Numbered from the stretch's first letter, positions 51,886 to 61,122 are shown. The stretch is 64,000 bases of DNA from Luteolibacter flavescens (GCF_025950085.1 NZ_JAPDDS010000001.1:434001-498000), one strand, 5' to 3'. The notes: generated by a model not told the origin, from the letters alone. Made by a program: numbers and translations.

Positions 51886-54800
51886 ATGAGAGCCGCCTGT
51901 TTCTCGGTCCTGCCACTGGTCGTCCCGCTGATCGCGGCACCGGAGAGCTATCCTTGTCAGAATGGTCTCGTCCGCACTCTCGTCGCCCGCGAGCCCATGT
52001 TCACCAATCCCGTCTCCGTGGCAGTGGACACGGACGGCACGATCTACGTGACCGAAACCACACGGCGGAAGCAGGCGGACCTGGATATCCGCGAGGTGAT
52101 GTGGTGGGTCACCGACGACCTATCCCACACGTCGGTCGAAGAGAAGCGGGACTTCTTCCGGAAGAACATCACCTCCGAGCGCTTCAGGAATCACCCGTCG
52201 TTGAAGGACCACGATGGAAACGGTCGGATCGATTGGCGGGACCTGACCGTTCATACGGAGAAGATCCATCGCCTGGTCGATACCGATGGGGATGGCATGG
52301 CAGATCGGCACACGCTATTCGCCGAGGGCTTCAATACCGAGGTCACGGGAATCGCCGCCGGGGTCTTCGCGCACCGCGGCGATGTCTATGCCACCATCGC
52401 GCCCGATGTATGGAAGCTCCGCGACACGGACGGCGACGGGAAAGCCGACGAACGCCAGTCCATCGCCCATGGCTTCGGCGTCCACATCAACTACGCCGGG
52501 CACGACATGCACGGGCTGACGCTCGGCCCGGATGGCAAGCTTTACTGGACCATCGGCGACAAGGGTCTAAACGTGGAAAGCGGCGGCAAACGCTGGGCCT
52601 ATCCGCACGAGGGCGCCGTCCTGCGCTGCAATCCCGATGGCAGCGATTTCGAGGTATTTGCCCACGGTTTACGAAACGTGCAGGAGATCGCCTTCGATGA
52701 GTACGGCTACCTCTTCGGCGTCGATAATGACTCCGACCAAAAGGGCGAAAAGGAGCGCCTCGTTTACATCCCCGAGCGCTCGGATCACGGATGGCGCTGC
52801 TACTACCAGTATCGTAGTGGGAAATACAATCCATGGATGGACGAGCACATCGCCTTCCCCGACGGCGAAGGCAGGCCCGCATCGATCATCCCGCCGCTGG
52901 CGCTCTACCTCGATGGCCCCAGCGGTTTCGCTTACAATCCCGGCACCGCGTTGAATGAACGCTATCGCGGTCACTTCTTTCTCACGCAGTTTCCTGCGGG
53001 GAAGATCAATGCCTTCCAACTCGAAGCCGACGGTGCGTCGTTCAAGATGAAGGGCGACCACCTGATGGCGAGCGGTACGGCCTTCACCGGCTGCAATTTC
53101 GGCCCGGATGGCGCTCTCTACGTTGCCGACTGGCAAGGCGGCTACCCGCTGAAAGAAAAGGGAGCCGTCTGGAAAATCGATGATCCAAAGGAAGCAGGCA
53201 GTGCAATGAGAAAGGAAGTCGCGGCCATGCTGAAGGAAGGGCCATCCAACACCCCGGATGAAGCGTTGGCTATCAGGCTTGGCCATGCCGACCAGCGCGT
53301 GCGTCTGGACGCACAGTGGGAACTCGCGACGCGCAAGAAGTGGCAAATCTTGAAGGAGGTCGCGGCTTCGAAAAACGCACCTCAACTCGCCCGCATCCAC
53401 GCCTTGTGGGGCCTGTCCCAAGGAGAGCAATTTGATGAGAAGCTGTTCTCCACACTGGCAGAAGATCAGGATCCTGAGCTTCGCGCGCAGGCGGCGAAGT
53501 GGGCGGGCGAGACCACGCAATCCCTCCCCTCCTCATTTACGGCACTGCTCGCGGACGATTCCGCGCGTGTCCGGTTTCAGGCAGCGATGGCGGTCGGAAA
53601 GTCAGGGGACAAGGCACATCTCGATCCGGTGATCGCCATGCTCGAGGCGAATGACAACAAGGACCCGTTCCTCCGTCACGCCGGCGCATTCGCCCTCAAG
53701 AGAAGCATCACGTCTGAATCCATCGCAACGGCGAGTGATCACCAGTCGCCCGCGGTGAGGCTTGCGGTCGTGGTCGCCGCCCGCGCGGCACTCTCCGACA
53801 CATTCAGCGGCATTGATTTCAAGAAGCCGGACGAGGTCATGCATCAGGAAGCAAAAGCCGTGATCATGGCCGGATCCACAGTGCTTAATCACCTGCTCGA
53901 AGATACTGACTCCGCGGTGGTGTCGGAGGCGGCTTGGGCCCTGTACGACGTGCGCCCTCCGGCTGGATACTGTATTAATCTTGCGAAGCTGCTGGAGAAA
54001 AAACCTGCCGCCAGCGAACCGACTCTCCGCCGTTCCATCGCCGCCAACCGCCGCTCGGGAAGCCTGTTGCCGCTGGCCACGTTCGCGATGGACCCAGCCC
54101 AACCGGAGGCCCTTCGCATCGCTGCGCTGGAGGCACTGGCCAGTGCAAAGTCGGCTGAACCGCTCGACCTCGTCGATGGCCGCCATGCGCCTCTCGATCC
54201 ACTCGACGTCTCTCCTGAACTCGCGTCGAAGCTCGCGAAAATCCTCTCGCCCCTCGCCGCCGAAGCGCGGCTTTCCTCCGCGGCAAATTCCGCGCTTGAA
54301 GCTCTCGGCGTGAAGCGGGATGCCGCCAGCCTGACCAAACGCGCACTCGATTCTTCGCTCGCCGCCGATCTCCGTATCGCGGCGCTTCGCCAATTGAAGG
54401 AAAGCGGTGACGCGAAGTGGTCCGACACCGCACTCGCCTTGTTGACGCAGGACTCCCCTGCCCTGCGGTCGGCTGCCGCAGGCCTGTTAGAGAAACAACA
54501 CACCAAAGAGCTCGCCGGTTATCTGGAATCGAAAGGCCTCGGATCGACTGACACGTCCGAACGCCAGGCGGCGGTTCGCCTGTTAAGAACGAATAAGTCC
54601 GAAGCAACCCGCCGTCTCCTTGATGAAGAAGTGGCCCGCTTCACCCGCGGAGAATTCGACCCTTCAGCCCTGCTCGAACTGGATGAGGCCTATCGGGTTC
54701 ATCACACCGAGGACCCCGACTTCATCCTGCGTTCGCTCGCCGAGCGCGGACCTCTCGGCAAGTGGAGCTACGCCCTTGCCGGGGGAAATACCGCGGCGGG

Positions 54801-55194
54801 TAAGAAGGTCTTCGAAGAAAACCTGAGCGCCAATTGCACCGCCTGCCACCGCATCGGCGAGCAGGGATCAAACGTCGGTCCGCCGCTCACGAAAATCGGA
54901 GAGAAGGACCGCAGCTACCTCCTCGAATCACTCGTCCATCCGCAGGCAAAGGTTGCCTCCGGCTACGGCATGATGAGCGCCACGAAGAAAGATGGCACCA
55001 CGGTCGCGGGCGCTTTCGTCGAGGACAAGGACGGCAAGCTCGTCCTCGCCCAGGCCGACGGCACGAAGCTCGAGATCACCCTCGCTGACATCGCCGCGAA
55101 GACCGATCCGATCAGCACGATGCCACCCATGGACGCCATCCTCAAGCCGACGGAACTGCGCGACCTCGTCGAGTTCCTCGCCTCGCTCAAGTGA
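51886..55194 (+). CDS. PVC-type dehydrogenase/cytochrome with HEAT repeats
   Basis: 1102-residue secreted relative of the protein at 38241-42161, without the levanase-like domain. The signal peptide starts MRAACFSVLPLVVPLIAA; an in-frame ATG six codons upstream is less likely. The propeller (about 30-430) includes GLTLGPDGKLYWTIGDKGLN and GLRNVQEIAFDEYGYLFGVD. HEAT-type repeats fill about 440-970. The C-terminal PVC heme domain has CTACH near residue 983 and GPPLTKIGEKDRSYLLESLV. It is likely an extracytoplasmic oxidoreductase of carbohydrate metabolism. The stop lies 5 bp from the end of the convergent gene at 55200. Confidence 0.9.
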   Translation: MRAACFSVLPLVVPLIAAPESYPCQNGLVRTLVAREPMFTNPVSVAVDTDGTIYVTETTRRKQADLDIREVMWWVTDDLSHTSVEEKRDFFRKNITSERFRNHPSLKDHDGNGRIDWRDLTVHTEKIHRLVDTDGDGMADRHTLFAEGFNTEVTGIAAGVFAHRGDVYATIAPDVWKLRDTDGDGKADERQSIAHGFGVHINYAGHDMHGLTLGPDGKLYWTIGDKGLNVESGGKRWAYPHEGAVLRCNPDGSDFEVFAHGLRNVQEIAFDEYGYLFGVDNDSDQKGEKERLVYIPERSDHGWRCYYQYRSGKYNPWMDEHIAFPDGEGRPASIIPPLALYLDGPSGFAYNPGTALNERYRGHFFLTQFPAGKINAFQLEADGASFKMKGDHLMASGTAFTGCNFGPDGALYVADWQGGYPLKEKGAVWKIDDPKEAGSAMRKEVAAMLKEGPSNTPDEALAIRLGHADQRVRLDAQWELATRKKWQILKEVAASKNAPQLARIHALWGLSQGEQFDEKLFSTLAEDQDPELRAQAAKWAGETTQSLPSSFTALLADDSARVRFQAAMAVGKSGDKAHLDPVIAMLEANDNKDPFLRHAGAFALKRSITSESIATASDHQSPAVRLAVVVAARAALSDTFSGIDFKKPDEVMHQEAKAVIMAGSTVLNHLLEDTDSAVVSEAAWALYDVRPPAGYCINLAKLLEKKPAASEPTLRRSIAANRRSGSLLPLATFAMDPAQPEALRIAALEALASAKSAEPLDLVDGRHAPLDPLDVSPELASKLAKILSPLAAEARLSSAANSALEALGVKRDAASLTKRALDSSLAADLRIAALRQLKESGDAKWSDTALALLTQDSPALRSAAAGLLEKQHTKELAGYLESKGLGSTDTSERQAAVRLLRTNKSEATRRLLDEEVARFTRGEFDPSALLELDEAYRVHHTEDPDFILRSLAERGPLGKWSYALAGGNTAAGKKVFEENLSANCTACHRIGEQGSNVGPPLTKIGEKDRSYLLESLVHPQAKVASGYGMMSATKKDGTTVAGAFVEDKDGKLVLAQADGTKLEITLADIAAKTDPISTMPPMDAILKPTELRDLVEFLASLK

Positions 55195-55199
55195 GCCGC

Positions 55200-57392
55200 T
55201 CAGCCCTGCGGCTCGCCATTTGGGAAGATCGCCTGGATCGAGGTCTCGACGTGATCATCGATCCATGAATCCAGCGCCGCCTTCATCGGTTCCAGCACCT
55301 CCGGGCGCCCGCTCGCGATGTCGCTGCGGCAGTCGGGATCCGAGTCCAGGTGGAAGAGCCCGTAGTGACGGTCGCCAGCCTTGGTTGGCGTCGCGACCAC
55401 CTTCCAGTGGCGGGTGCGCAGGCAGCGTTGCTTTGAGGTGATCACTGCCTGCTCCCACTCGGGCTTCAGGACGAAGTGGTAGTTGTAGTCGCGGTCGATG
55501 GTCGTCATCTCGTCCATCGGCGAGATGTCCGGTCGCTCGACGCCGGGAACGCGGAAGAGGATGTAGGGAAAGCTGGTCTCGCCGTAGAAGGGCAGATCCT
55601 TCGGCTGCTCCGTGCCATCCACCCATCCGGCGAGGCTCTTGCCTTCCCACGAGGCCGGCTTCTCAATCCCGAGGAAGTCGAGCAGCGTCGGCGCGAGATC
55701 GATGGTGCGGACTTGTTCCGGCAGCGATTTCCCGGAGATGCCCGGCCCCGTGATCGCGAGCGGGATATGCGAGCAGTGGTCGGCACCGTTGAAGCCGAGC
55801 CCGTGGGTCAGTGTCACACCCGGCTCATACAGATCGTCCCCGTGGTCCGCGCACATCACCACGATGGTATTGTCCGCCAACCCTTCCTTCTCCAGCGCCG
55901 CCATGATGCGGCCGAAGCAATCGTCGAACTCCCGTGTACAGCCATCGTAGAGCCCGCGGATCTGGCGGACCTCGGCCTCGGAGAGCGCCTTCAGCTTGTC
56001 CTCCATGTTCGTCCCGCTGACGAATTCATTGATGTCGAAGGCCACGTAATCCTTGTTCGCGCCCCGGTAGGCAGGGTCAGTGAACATCTGCTTGTACTTC
56101 GTGGCGGCGCGATACGGCAGGTGGTTGCAGGAGTAGAAGACGTGCCAGAAGAAGGGCCTGCCCGTGGTCGCCTGCTTCGCCAGCTTGTCCTCCACCCGCT
56201 GCGTCACCACCTCCGGCGTCACGAATTGTGCGAAGGAGCCGAGCTGCGGGAAGAGCTTGTAGCCGACCGGATTGTCAAAATAGACCGGCACCACGAAGTG
56301 CGCGAGCAGCACGGCCTGGCTGACGTAGATGCGGAAGTTGTCGAAGCTGGACACCGAGATGTCGCGGAAGCCGAGAGGGATCTGGTTGTAGTAGTTCGCG
56401 CACCAGTCGCCGATGGCCACCGTGTCGTAGCCACGCTCGGAGAGCACGTCCGCCATCGTATCGATCTTCGCCTGCGTCGCCTCGATCTGCTCGCGCTGCG
56501 GGAACATGTGGCGCACGCCATGGGTGTGCGGCCAGGTGGAGGAAAACATGCTGATCGATGACTCCATCGTGGAGCCGATCGGCGAGTAGGCACGCTCGAA
56601 GCGCACGGCATCCTTCGCCCACTTGTCGATGTGCGGCGAGACGCCCTCTGCCGCCGGGCCGTCCTTCCGCGCGGGACGATAGCCGGAGTAGCCGATACGG
56701 TCGCCACGCAGCGAGTCGGACGCGATGATGATCACATTCGGCGGCTGCTTCCCCTGGATCTGGACCTTCTGTACCGGCGAGGCATCGCGGTTCAGAAACA
56801 GCACCGCCACCACGAGAACCGCCACCACGGCCACGATGCCACCACGGACCCGCGGTCCGAAACGCCGCAGCCACCAGATGGCAACGACCCACAGAGCCAC
56901 CCACGGCAGGACGCCGAAGAGCGCGCCATTCACCCATGGCCGCCACGACTCCGGCGGCAGCTCCAGCAAGCGGTGATACCAGTGGCCGAACTGGTCATCA
57001 TTCATGAAATACGGCCTCGCGTGCATCAATCGCACCACGAAGTAGCCATGGATCGCCAACGTGACGATCAGCGCAGGGAGAGCCACGGAACCCCGCCGCG
57101 AGGACGGGAAACGCTTCCGGAAAACAGCCACCACCGGCAGCACCAGGAAAACGGCGGCGAGCCAGAGCAGGAGATACCCCACCAGCACCCAGAGATTTTG
57201 TCCGATGAGATAGCTCAGGTGCTCGCTCTGCGCGACCTTGCTGAATTCGCTGTCCATCCCGCCCGTGGTATTCGCCAGTCGTTTCAGCGAGGCCACATAC
57301 TGATAGGCGAGGAAGAGGCCCGTGCCTCCCACCGTGCCGGCGATCCAGCGCTGCCATCTCTCCGGGCCGGGTTGTTTTGTCGATTCCGTCAC
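55200..57392 (-). CDS. Membrane alkaline-phosphatase-superfamily enzyme, sulfatase/phosphotransferase-like
   Basis: 730 residues. The first 200 carry about five membrane helices (residues about 15-34, 62-90, 105-120, 155-173, 187-200), followed by a periplasmic domain of the sulfatase fold (NVIIIASDSLRGDRIGYSGY with metal-binding Asp226; VVMCADHGDDLYEP). In place of the sulfatase CxPSR signature the text is ERAYSPIGSTMESSISMFSS, which puts Thr275 at the nucleophile position, as in lipoteichoic-acid synthase and phosphoethanolamine transferases. It may therefore transfer a phospho-headgroup onto an envelope glycan or lipid rather than cleave sulfate. Substrate unknown. Confidence 0.88.
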   Translation of the reverse strand: MTESTKQPGPERWQRWIAGTVGGTGLFLAYQYVASLKRLANTTGGMDSEFSKVAQSEHLSYLIGQNLWVLVGYLLLWLAAVFLVLPVVAVFRKRFPSSRRGSVALPALIVTLAIHGYFVVRLMHARPYFMNDDQFGHWYHRLLELPPESWRPWVNGALFGVLPWVALWVVAIWWLRRFGPRVRGGIVAVVAVLVVAVLFLNRDASPVQKVQIQGKQPPNVIIIASDSLRGDRIGYSGYRPARKDGPAAEGVSPHIDKWAKDAVRFERAYSPIGSTMESSISMFSSTWPHTHGVRHMFPQREQIEATQAKIDTMADVLSERGYDTVAIGDWCANYYNQIPLGFRDISVSSFDNFRIYVSQAVLLAHFVVPVYFDNPVGYKLFPQLGSFAQFVTPEVVTQRVEDKLAKQATTGRPFFWHVFYSCNHLPYRAATKYKQMFTDPAYRGANKDYVAFDINEFVSGTNMEDKLKALSEAEVRQIRGLYDGCTREFDDCFGRIMAALEKEGLADNTIVVMCADHGDDLYEPGVTLTHGLGFNGADHCSHIPLAITGPGISGKSLPEQVRTIDLAPTLLDFLGIEKPASWEGKSLAGWVDGTEQPKDLPFYGETSFPYILFRVPGVERPDISPMDEMTTIDRDYNYHFVLKPEWEQAVITSKQRCLRTRHWKVVATPTKAGDRHYGLFHLDSDPDCRSDIASGRPEVLEPMKAALDSWIDDHVETSIQAIFPNGEPQG

Positions 57393-57563
57393 GCGAAGGG
57401 GACGCTTGCAGGGCGAGGCACCGGGATCAAGGGCGGTCCGCGGGAGCCTCCGTCACACGCTTCCCGTCCCCGGAGCGGGGATTCCCCGGATGCCGCCGAA
57501 AAGCGCAAATGCCGTTCGACGGCCCGCCCTGTCATGGCTTATGAAGCGGGCCGCCCACACCCG

Positions 57564-58667
57564 ATGCCTGCCCGGATTCTCATTTGCACTGCCGCCTTCG
57601 GAGAAGGTCACAACAGCGCCGCCCGCAATCTGGCGCTGGCGCTGGAGGAAGCGGGTGCCGAGGCGCGGGTCACCGATCCCTGCCTGCTCGGCGCGCCGGT
57701 CAGCACCCGCTGGCTGTGCAATGGCTACCGCTTCATCACCACCCGCTTCCCCGGCATCTGGTACCGGGTCTACCTGCGGACGGCCGACGTGGATTTCTCG
57801 AAGCAGCGCATGCCCTTGATGCGCAAGCCGGAACGCAAGCTCGGCGAACTCGTGGAAACGTGGAAGCCGGACGCGATCGTCGCCACCTACCCTCTCTACC
57901 CGTATTTCTTGGAGCGCCTGCTGGAGGGGCACCCGAATCCGCCGAAGATCTTCACCGTCGTCACCGACTCCATCGAGATCAATGCCGCGTGGCTGAAATG
58001 CCCCACCGCGGAGTGGCTGGTCTCGGACGCGCACACCCGCGACACGATGATCCGCGGGGGCCTGCCGGCCGAGCGGGTGATCGACACCGGCTTCCCGGTG
58101 AATCCCGCCTTCTCCCGGCTCACGCCGGTGGCGGCGGATGATGCCTGCGAGCCCTTCCGCGTGCTGTTTTTCACCACTTCGCGGCGGCTCCAGGTCCGGC
58201 GCTTCGCAAAGGCGGTGCTGGAAGCGTCGCCCCGCACGGAGGTCACCATCGTGCTGGGCAAGAACGTCCGCCACCTCTGGAAAAAGGCGAAGGAAGTCCG
58301 CGATGCCTTCCCCGGCCGTGTGAAGATCAAGGGCTGGACCCGCAAGGTGCCCCAGCTTCTCAACAGCCACCACGTCGTCATCGGCAAGGCCGGCGGTGCC
58401 ACGGTCCACGAGGCCATCGCCGCCCGATGCCCGATGCTGGTGCACCATCTGGTGCCCGGCCAAGAGGAAGGAAACCTGCGCCTGCTGGAGTCCATCGGCT
58501 CCGGACGACTCGCGGATTCCCCGGAATCCATGCGCGCCGCCGTCACCGACCTCCTCGCCGACAATGCCGCCCTGTGGCGGGCGATGAAGCGCCGCCTGTC
58601 CGTCCACGGCCGGAATGCCGGTGCCATCGCCTCGGCGACGCATGTGCTCACGCGACTGGCACGATAG
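57564..58667 (+). CDS. MGDG-synthase-like glycosyltransferase (GT28 family)
   Basis: 367-residue glycosyltransferase with a GT-B fold. The N-terminal domain is MGDG_synth-like (ILICTAAFGEGHNSAARNLA, with the GEGH loop; DAIVATYPLYPYFLERLL). The C-terminal domain has the UDP-sugar site typical of MurG-like enzymes (VVIGKAGGATVHEAIAARCP). It probably adds galactose or glucose to diacylglycerol or a related lipid. I chose the ATG at 57564 (MPARILICT), which matches the family; an ATG at 57534 would add ten residues. The HAD phosphatase gene follows after 24 bp. Confidence 0.9.
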   Translation: MPARILICTAAFGEGHNSAARNLALALEEAGAEARVTDPCLLGAPVSTRWLCNGYRFITTRFPGIWYRVYLRTADVDFSKQRMPLMRKPERKLGELVETWKPDAIVATYPLYPYFLERLLEGHPNPPKIFTVVTDSIEINAAWLKCPTAEWLVSDAHTRDTMIRGGLPAERVIDTGFPVNPAFSRLTPVAADDACEPFRVLFFTTSRRLQVRRFAKAVLEASPRTEVTIVLGKNVRHLWKKAKEVRDAFPGRVKIKGWTRKVPQLLNSHHVVIGKAGGATVHEAIAARCPMLVHHLVPGQEEGNLRLLESIGSGRLADSPESMRAAVTDLLADNAALWRAMKRRLSVHGRNAGAIASATHVLTRLAR

Positions 58668-58691
58668 CACATCCCCCATTCCCCCTGCTCC

Positions 58692-59291
58692 ATGACCTTC
58701 CTCTTCGACATCGGCAAAGTGATCCTCGATTTCCATTTCGAGCCCTCGCTTGCCAAGCTACTGCCGCCGGGCACTGAAAACGGTCCCGAGCGCTTGTCCG
58801 TTTTGCTGGAGAAGAAAGACGATTTCGAAGGCGGGCGCATTTCCTTGGCCGAGTATGTCCCTTGGGCCATCGAGCGGCTTGGTTCGGCAGTGAGCGACGA
58901 AGACTTCGTCCATGCCTGGCGGAACATCTTCACGCCGAATCTGGCAATGTGGCGGGTGATCGAAAGCCTCGCTGCGGGCGGCCACCGGCTGATCCTGTTT
59001 TCGAATACGAACGGCATCCACTGCCCGTGGATCTTCGAGAACTACGAGATCTTCCGGCACTTCCCGGAGGCGGTGCTCTCCTACGAGGCCGGATCGATCA
59101 AGCCGGAGCCGGAGATCTATCACCACGCGATCGCCACCTACGGGCTCAAGCCCCAGGAGACTCGCTACATCGACGACCTCCCCGCAAACATCGAGACCGG
59201 CAGGACGCTCGGATTCCGGTCGTGGCAGTATGATCTGAATGACCACGCCGCCTTCGAGCGATGGCTCGCGGCGGAGATGATGCACGGCTGA
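58692..59291 (+). CDS. HAD-IA family phosphatase
   Basis: 199-residue haloacid-dehalogenase-like hydrolase, cytoplasmic. Motif I is FLFDIGKVILDF, in which the usual second Asp is Gly; this DIGxV form is normal for one HAD-IA group. Motif II is ILFSNTNG, the conserved Lys is in AGSIKPEPEIYHHA, and motif IV is ETRYIDDLPANIETG. Substrate cannot be predicted. It is probably cotranscribed with the upstream glycosyltransferase. Confidence 0.92.
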   Translation: MTFLFDIGKVILDFHFEPSLAKLLPPGTENGPERLSVLLEKKDDFEGGRISLAEYVPWAIERLGSAVSDEDFVHAWRNIFTPNLAMWRVIESLAAGGHRLILFSNTNGIHCPWIFENYEIFRHFPEAVLSYEAGSIKPEPEIYHHAIATYGLKPQETRYIDDLPANIETGRTLGFRSWQYDLNDHAAFERWLAAEMMHG

Positions 59292-59319
59292 GGCGCAGTC
59301 CCGGCCCCGCGGGCGGACT

Positions 59320-59348
59320 TTGACAAAAATCGACTCGGGACTTGCGTC
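59320..59348 (+). promoter_or_regulatory. Candidate promoter upstream of the barrel-protein gene
   Basis: TTGACA (59320-59325) and TGCGTC (59343-59348) with a 17-bp spacer, the same layout as at 51846. The palindrome at 59352-59371 lies directly downstream, where a bound repressor would block transcription. The -10 match is poor. Confidence 0.4.
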
Positions 59349-59351
59349 GCG

Positions 59352-59371
59352 AAATTAGCCTAGGCTAATTT
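59352..59371 (+). promoter_or_regulatory. Perfect palindrome, candidate MntR/DtxR-type operator
   Basis: AAATTAGCCTAGGCTAATTT is a perfect 20-bp palindrome 8 bp before the ATG at 59380. The TTAGCCT/AGGCTAA core resembles DtxR-family (MntR, IdeR) sites. A related copy precedes the metal-binding protein gene at 60175, so both units are probably repressed together when metal is plentiful. Confidence 0.7.
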
Positions 59372-59379
59372 TTTCCGCG

Positions 59380-60138
59380 ATGACTAATTCATTCACACGG
59401 ACGCTGTCCCTGATCGCCATCTCAACCCCTCTCGCCGCAGTGGAACTCCGACCGCTCAGCACGGATCGGCCCGACACCACGGAGAGCCCCTACACGGTCG
59501 ATGCGGGACACTTCCAATTCGAAATGGAGGTCGCGGCCTGGACCCGCGAAGGCTCCGCCGACAGCGTTTCACTCGGCGAGCTGAACGCGAAATTCGGCCT
59601 GAACACCTCGACCGACCTGCAGGTGGTGATTTCCTATTTCACCCATGAAGACAGTGGCGCAGAAGGCTTCGGCGACATCCAAGTCCGCCTGAAACACAAT
59701 CTTTGGGGCAATGATGAAGGCTCCACCGCCTTGGCCGTGATGCCCTATCTGAAGCTGCCTACCGCGAACAGCGACCTCGGAAATGGCAAGCTGGAAGGCG
59801 GCATCATCGTTCCCTTCGCCTTCGACGGCCCGGGCGAATGGGGCTGCGCCGTCATGACCCAGCTCGATATCGCCGAGGACTCGGACGGCAGCGGCTATCA
59901 CGCGGTCTCCGTCAATTCCGTCACCGCCAGCCACGCGATCACCGAGAATGCGGCCGTTTTCTTCGAACTGGTCGGAATTTTCAGCGCGGACTCCGACGAT
60001 CACACCGAGGCGTATTTCAATACCGGCTGCACCTACGCGCTGGACGCGACCACCCAGCTCGACGGCGGCGTGAGACTCGGCCTCACCGATGCTTCGGCGG
60101 ACGTGACCCCTTTCCTCGGCCTGAGCAAAAAGTTTTAA
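59380..60138 (+). CDS. Outer-membrane barrel protein (phenol-MetA/transporter family)
   Basis: 252 residues with a signal peptide (cleavage probably after ISTPLAA). The mature part is built of amphipathic strands and ends in aromatic residue Phe (GLSKKF), as outer-membrane barrels do. The start ELRPLSTDRPDTTESPYTVD and SYFTHEDSGAEGFGDIQVRL identify the family often labelled 'transporter, MetA-pathway of phenol degradation'. Because a metalloregulator-like palindrome lies directly upstream and a Mn-type ABC importer directly downstream, it may act as a metal channel in the outer membrane. That role is inferred from context only. Confidence 0.85.
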   Translation: MTNSFTRTLSLIAISTPLAAVELRPLSTDRPDTTESPYTVDAGHFQFEMEVAAWTREGSADSVSLGELNAKFGLNTSTDLQVVISYFTHEDSGAEGFGDIQVRLKHNLWGNDEGSTALAVMPYLKLPTANSDLGNGKLEGGIIVPFAFDGPGEWGCAVMTQLDIAEDSDGSGYHAVSVNSVTASHAITENAAVFFELVGIFSADSDDHTEAYFNTGCTYALDATTQLDGGVRLGLTDASADVTPFLGLSKKF

Positions 60139-60143
60139 TCTCA

Positions 60144-60163
60144 AATTTAGCCTAAACTAAGAT
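60144..60163 (+). promoter_or_regulatory. Second, imperfect copy of the metalloregulator-like palindrome
   Basis: The core TTAGCCTAAACTAA (60147-60160) matches 12 of 14 positions of the perfect site at 59355-59368. It overlaps a possible -10 element, TAAGAT (60158-60163), just 11 bp before the ATG of the metal-binding protein gene, so binding there would repress troABCD transcription. Confidence 0.6.
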
Positions 60164-60174
60164 TCTACGTTGCG

Positions 60175-61122
60175 ATGAACCTCAACCGACTCCAAGATCC
60201 CGCCGTGTCCAATGGCATCCTGAAGCGCCGCGCCGTGCTCGCCCTCGCGATGGGGGCGGCCCTTTTCGCCGGCTGCAGTTCCCCGAAGTCGTCCGACTCG
60301 ACCGGCAAGAAGAAGGTCGTCACCAGCTTCACCATCATCGCCGACATGGCCCGCGAGGTCGCCGGCGATGCCGCGGAGGTGGAATCCATCACGAAACCCG
60401 GATCCGAGATCCACGGCTACGAGCCGACTCCGAAGGACATCGTAAAGGCCCAGACCGCTGACCTCGTGCTGTGGAATGGCATGAATCTCGAGCTGTGGTT
60501 CGAGAAGTTCTTCGAGAACGTGAAGGACGTGCCAAGCGCCGTGGTCACCGAGGGCATCGAGCCCATGGGTATCAGCGAGGGCCCCTACACCGGGAAGCCG
60601 AATCCGCATGCATGGATGTCCCCGGCCAATGCTGTAATTTACGTGGAAAACATCCGCAAGGCATTGGTGCAGATGGACCCCGCCAACGAGGCGATCTATA
60701 ACACGAACGCCGCTGCCTATGTGGAGAAGATCAAGGCCTTGGACGAACCGGTGCGCCAAAAGCTCGCCAGCATTCCGGAGGAGCAGCGCTGGCTGGTCAG
60801 CAGCGAGGGAGCATTCTCCTACCTCTGCGCGAATTACGGGCTGAAGCAGCTCTACCTCTGGCCGATCAATGCCGACGCGCAGGGCACCCCGCAGCAGGTG
60901 CAGAAGGTCATCGACAGCGTCCGCGAGAACAAGATCCCGGTGATCTTCTCCGAGAGCACCGTCAGCGACAAGCCCGCCCGGCAGGTCAGCAAGGAAACCG
61001 GCGCGCGCTACGGCGGCGTGCTCTATGTCGACTCGCTGACCGATGAGTCCGGGCCCGCGCCCAGCTACCTGAAGCTGCTGGAAGCGAATTCCGAGACCAT
61101 CGTGAAGGGCTTCCAGCAATGA
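60175..61122 (+). CDS. troA: Metal ABC transporter substrate-binding lipoprotein (TroA/PsaA/MntA type)
   Basis: 315 residues. The signal ends in a lipobox (FAGCSS), so the protein is lipid-anchored at Cys34. The four metal ligands can be placed: His80 (EIHGYEPTP), His145 (NPHAWMSP), Glu211 (SSEGAFSYL) and Asp286 ([11 protein letters not shown]). Glu at the third position, rather than His, is typical of manganese/iron binders such as PsaA and MntC and argues against a zinc-only protein. It heads the importer operon and has the second palindrome right in front of it. Length is normal. Confidence 0.93.
   Translation: MNLNRLQDPAVSNGILKRRAVLALAMGAALFAGCSSPKSSDSTGKKKVVTSFTIIADMAREVAGDAAEVESITKPGSEIHGYEPTPKDIVKAQTADLVLWNGMNLELWFEKFFENVKDVPSAVVTEGIEPMGISEGPYTGKPNPHAWMSPANAVIYVENIRKALVQMDPANEAIYNTNAAAYVEKIKALDEPVRQKLASIPEEQRWLVSSEGAFSYLCANYGLKQLYLWPINADAQGTPQQVQKVIDSVRENKIPVIFSESTVSDKPARQVSKETGARYGGVLYVDSLTDESGPAPSYLKLLEANSETIVKGFQQ

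Noticed and set aside
56631-57563. Upstream extension of the glycosyltransferase frame by about 310 codons
   Set aside because: It runs antisense to the membrane phosphotransferase gene; the family N-terminus begins at 57564.
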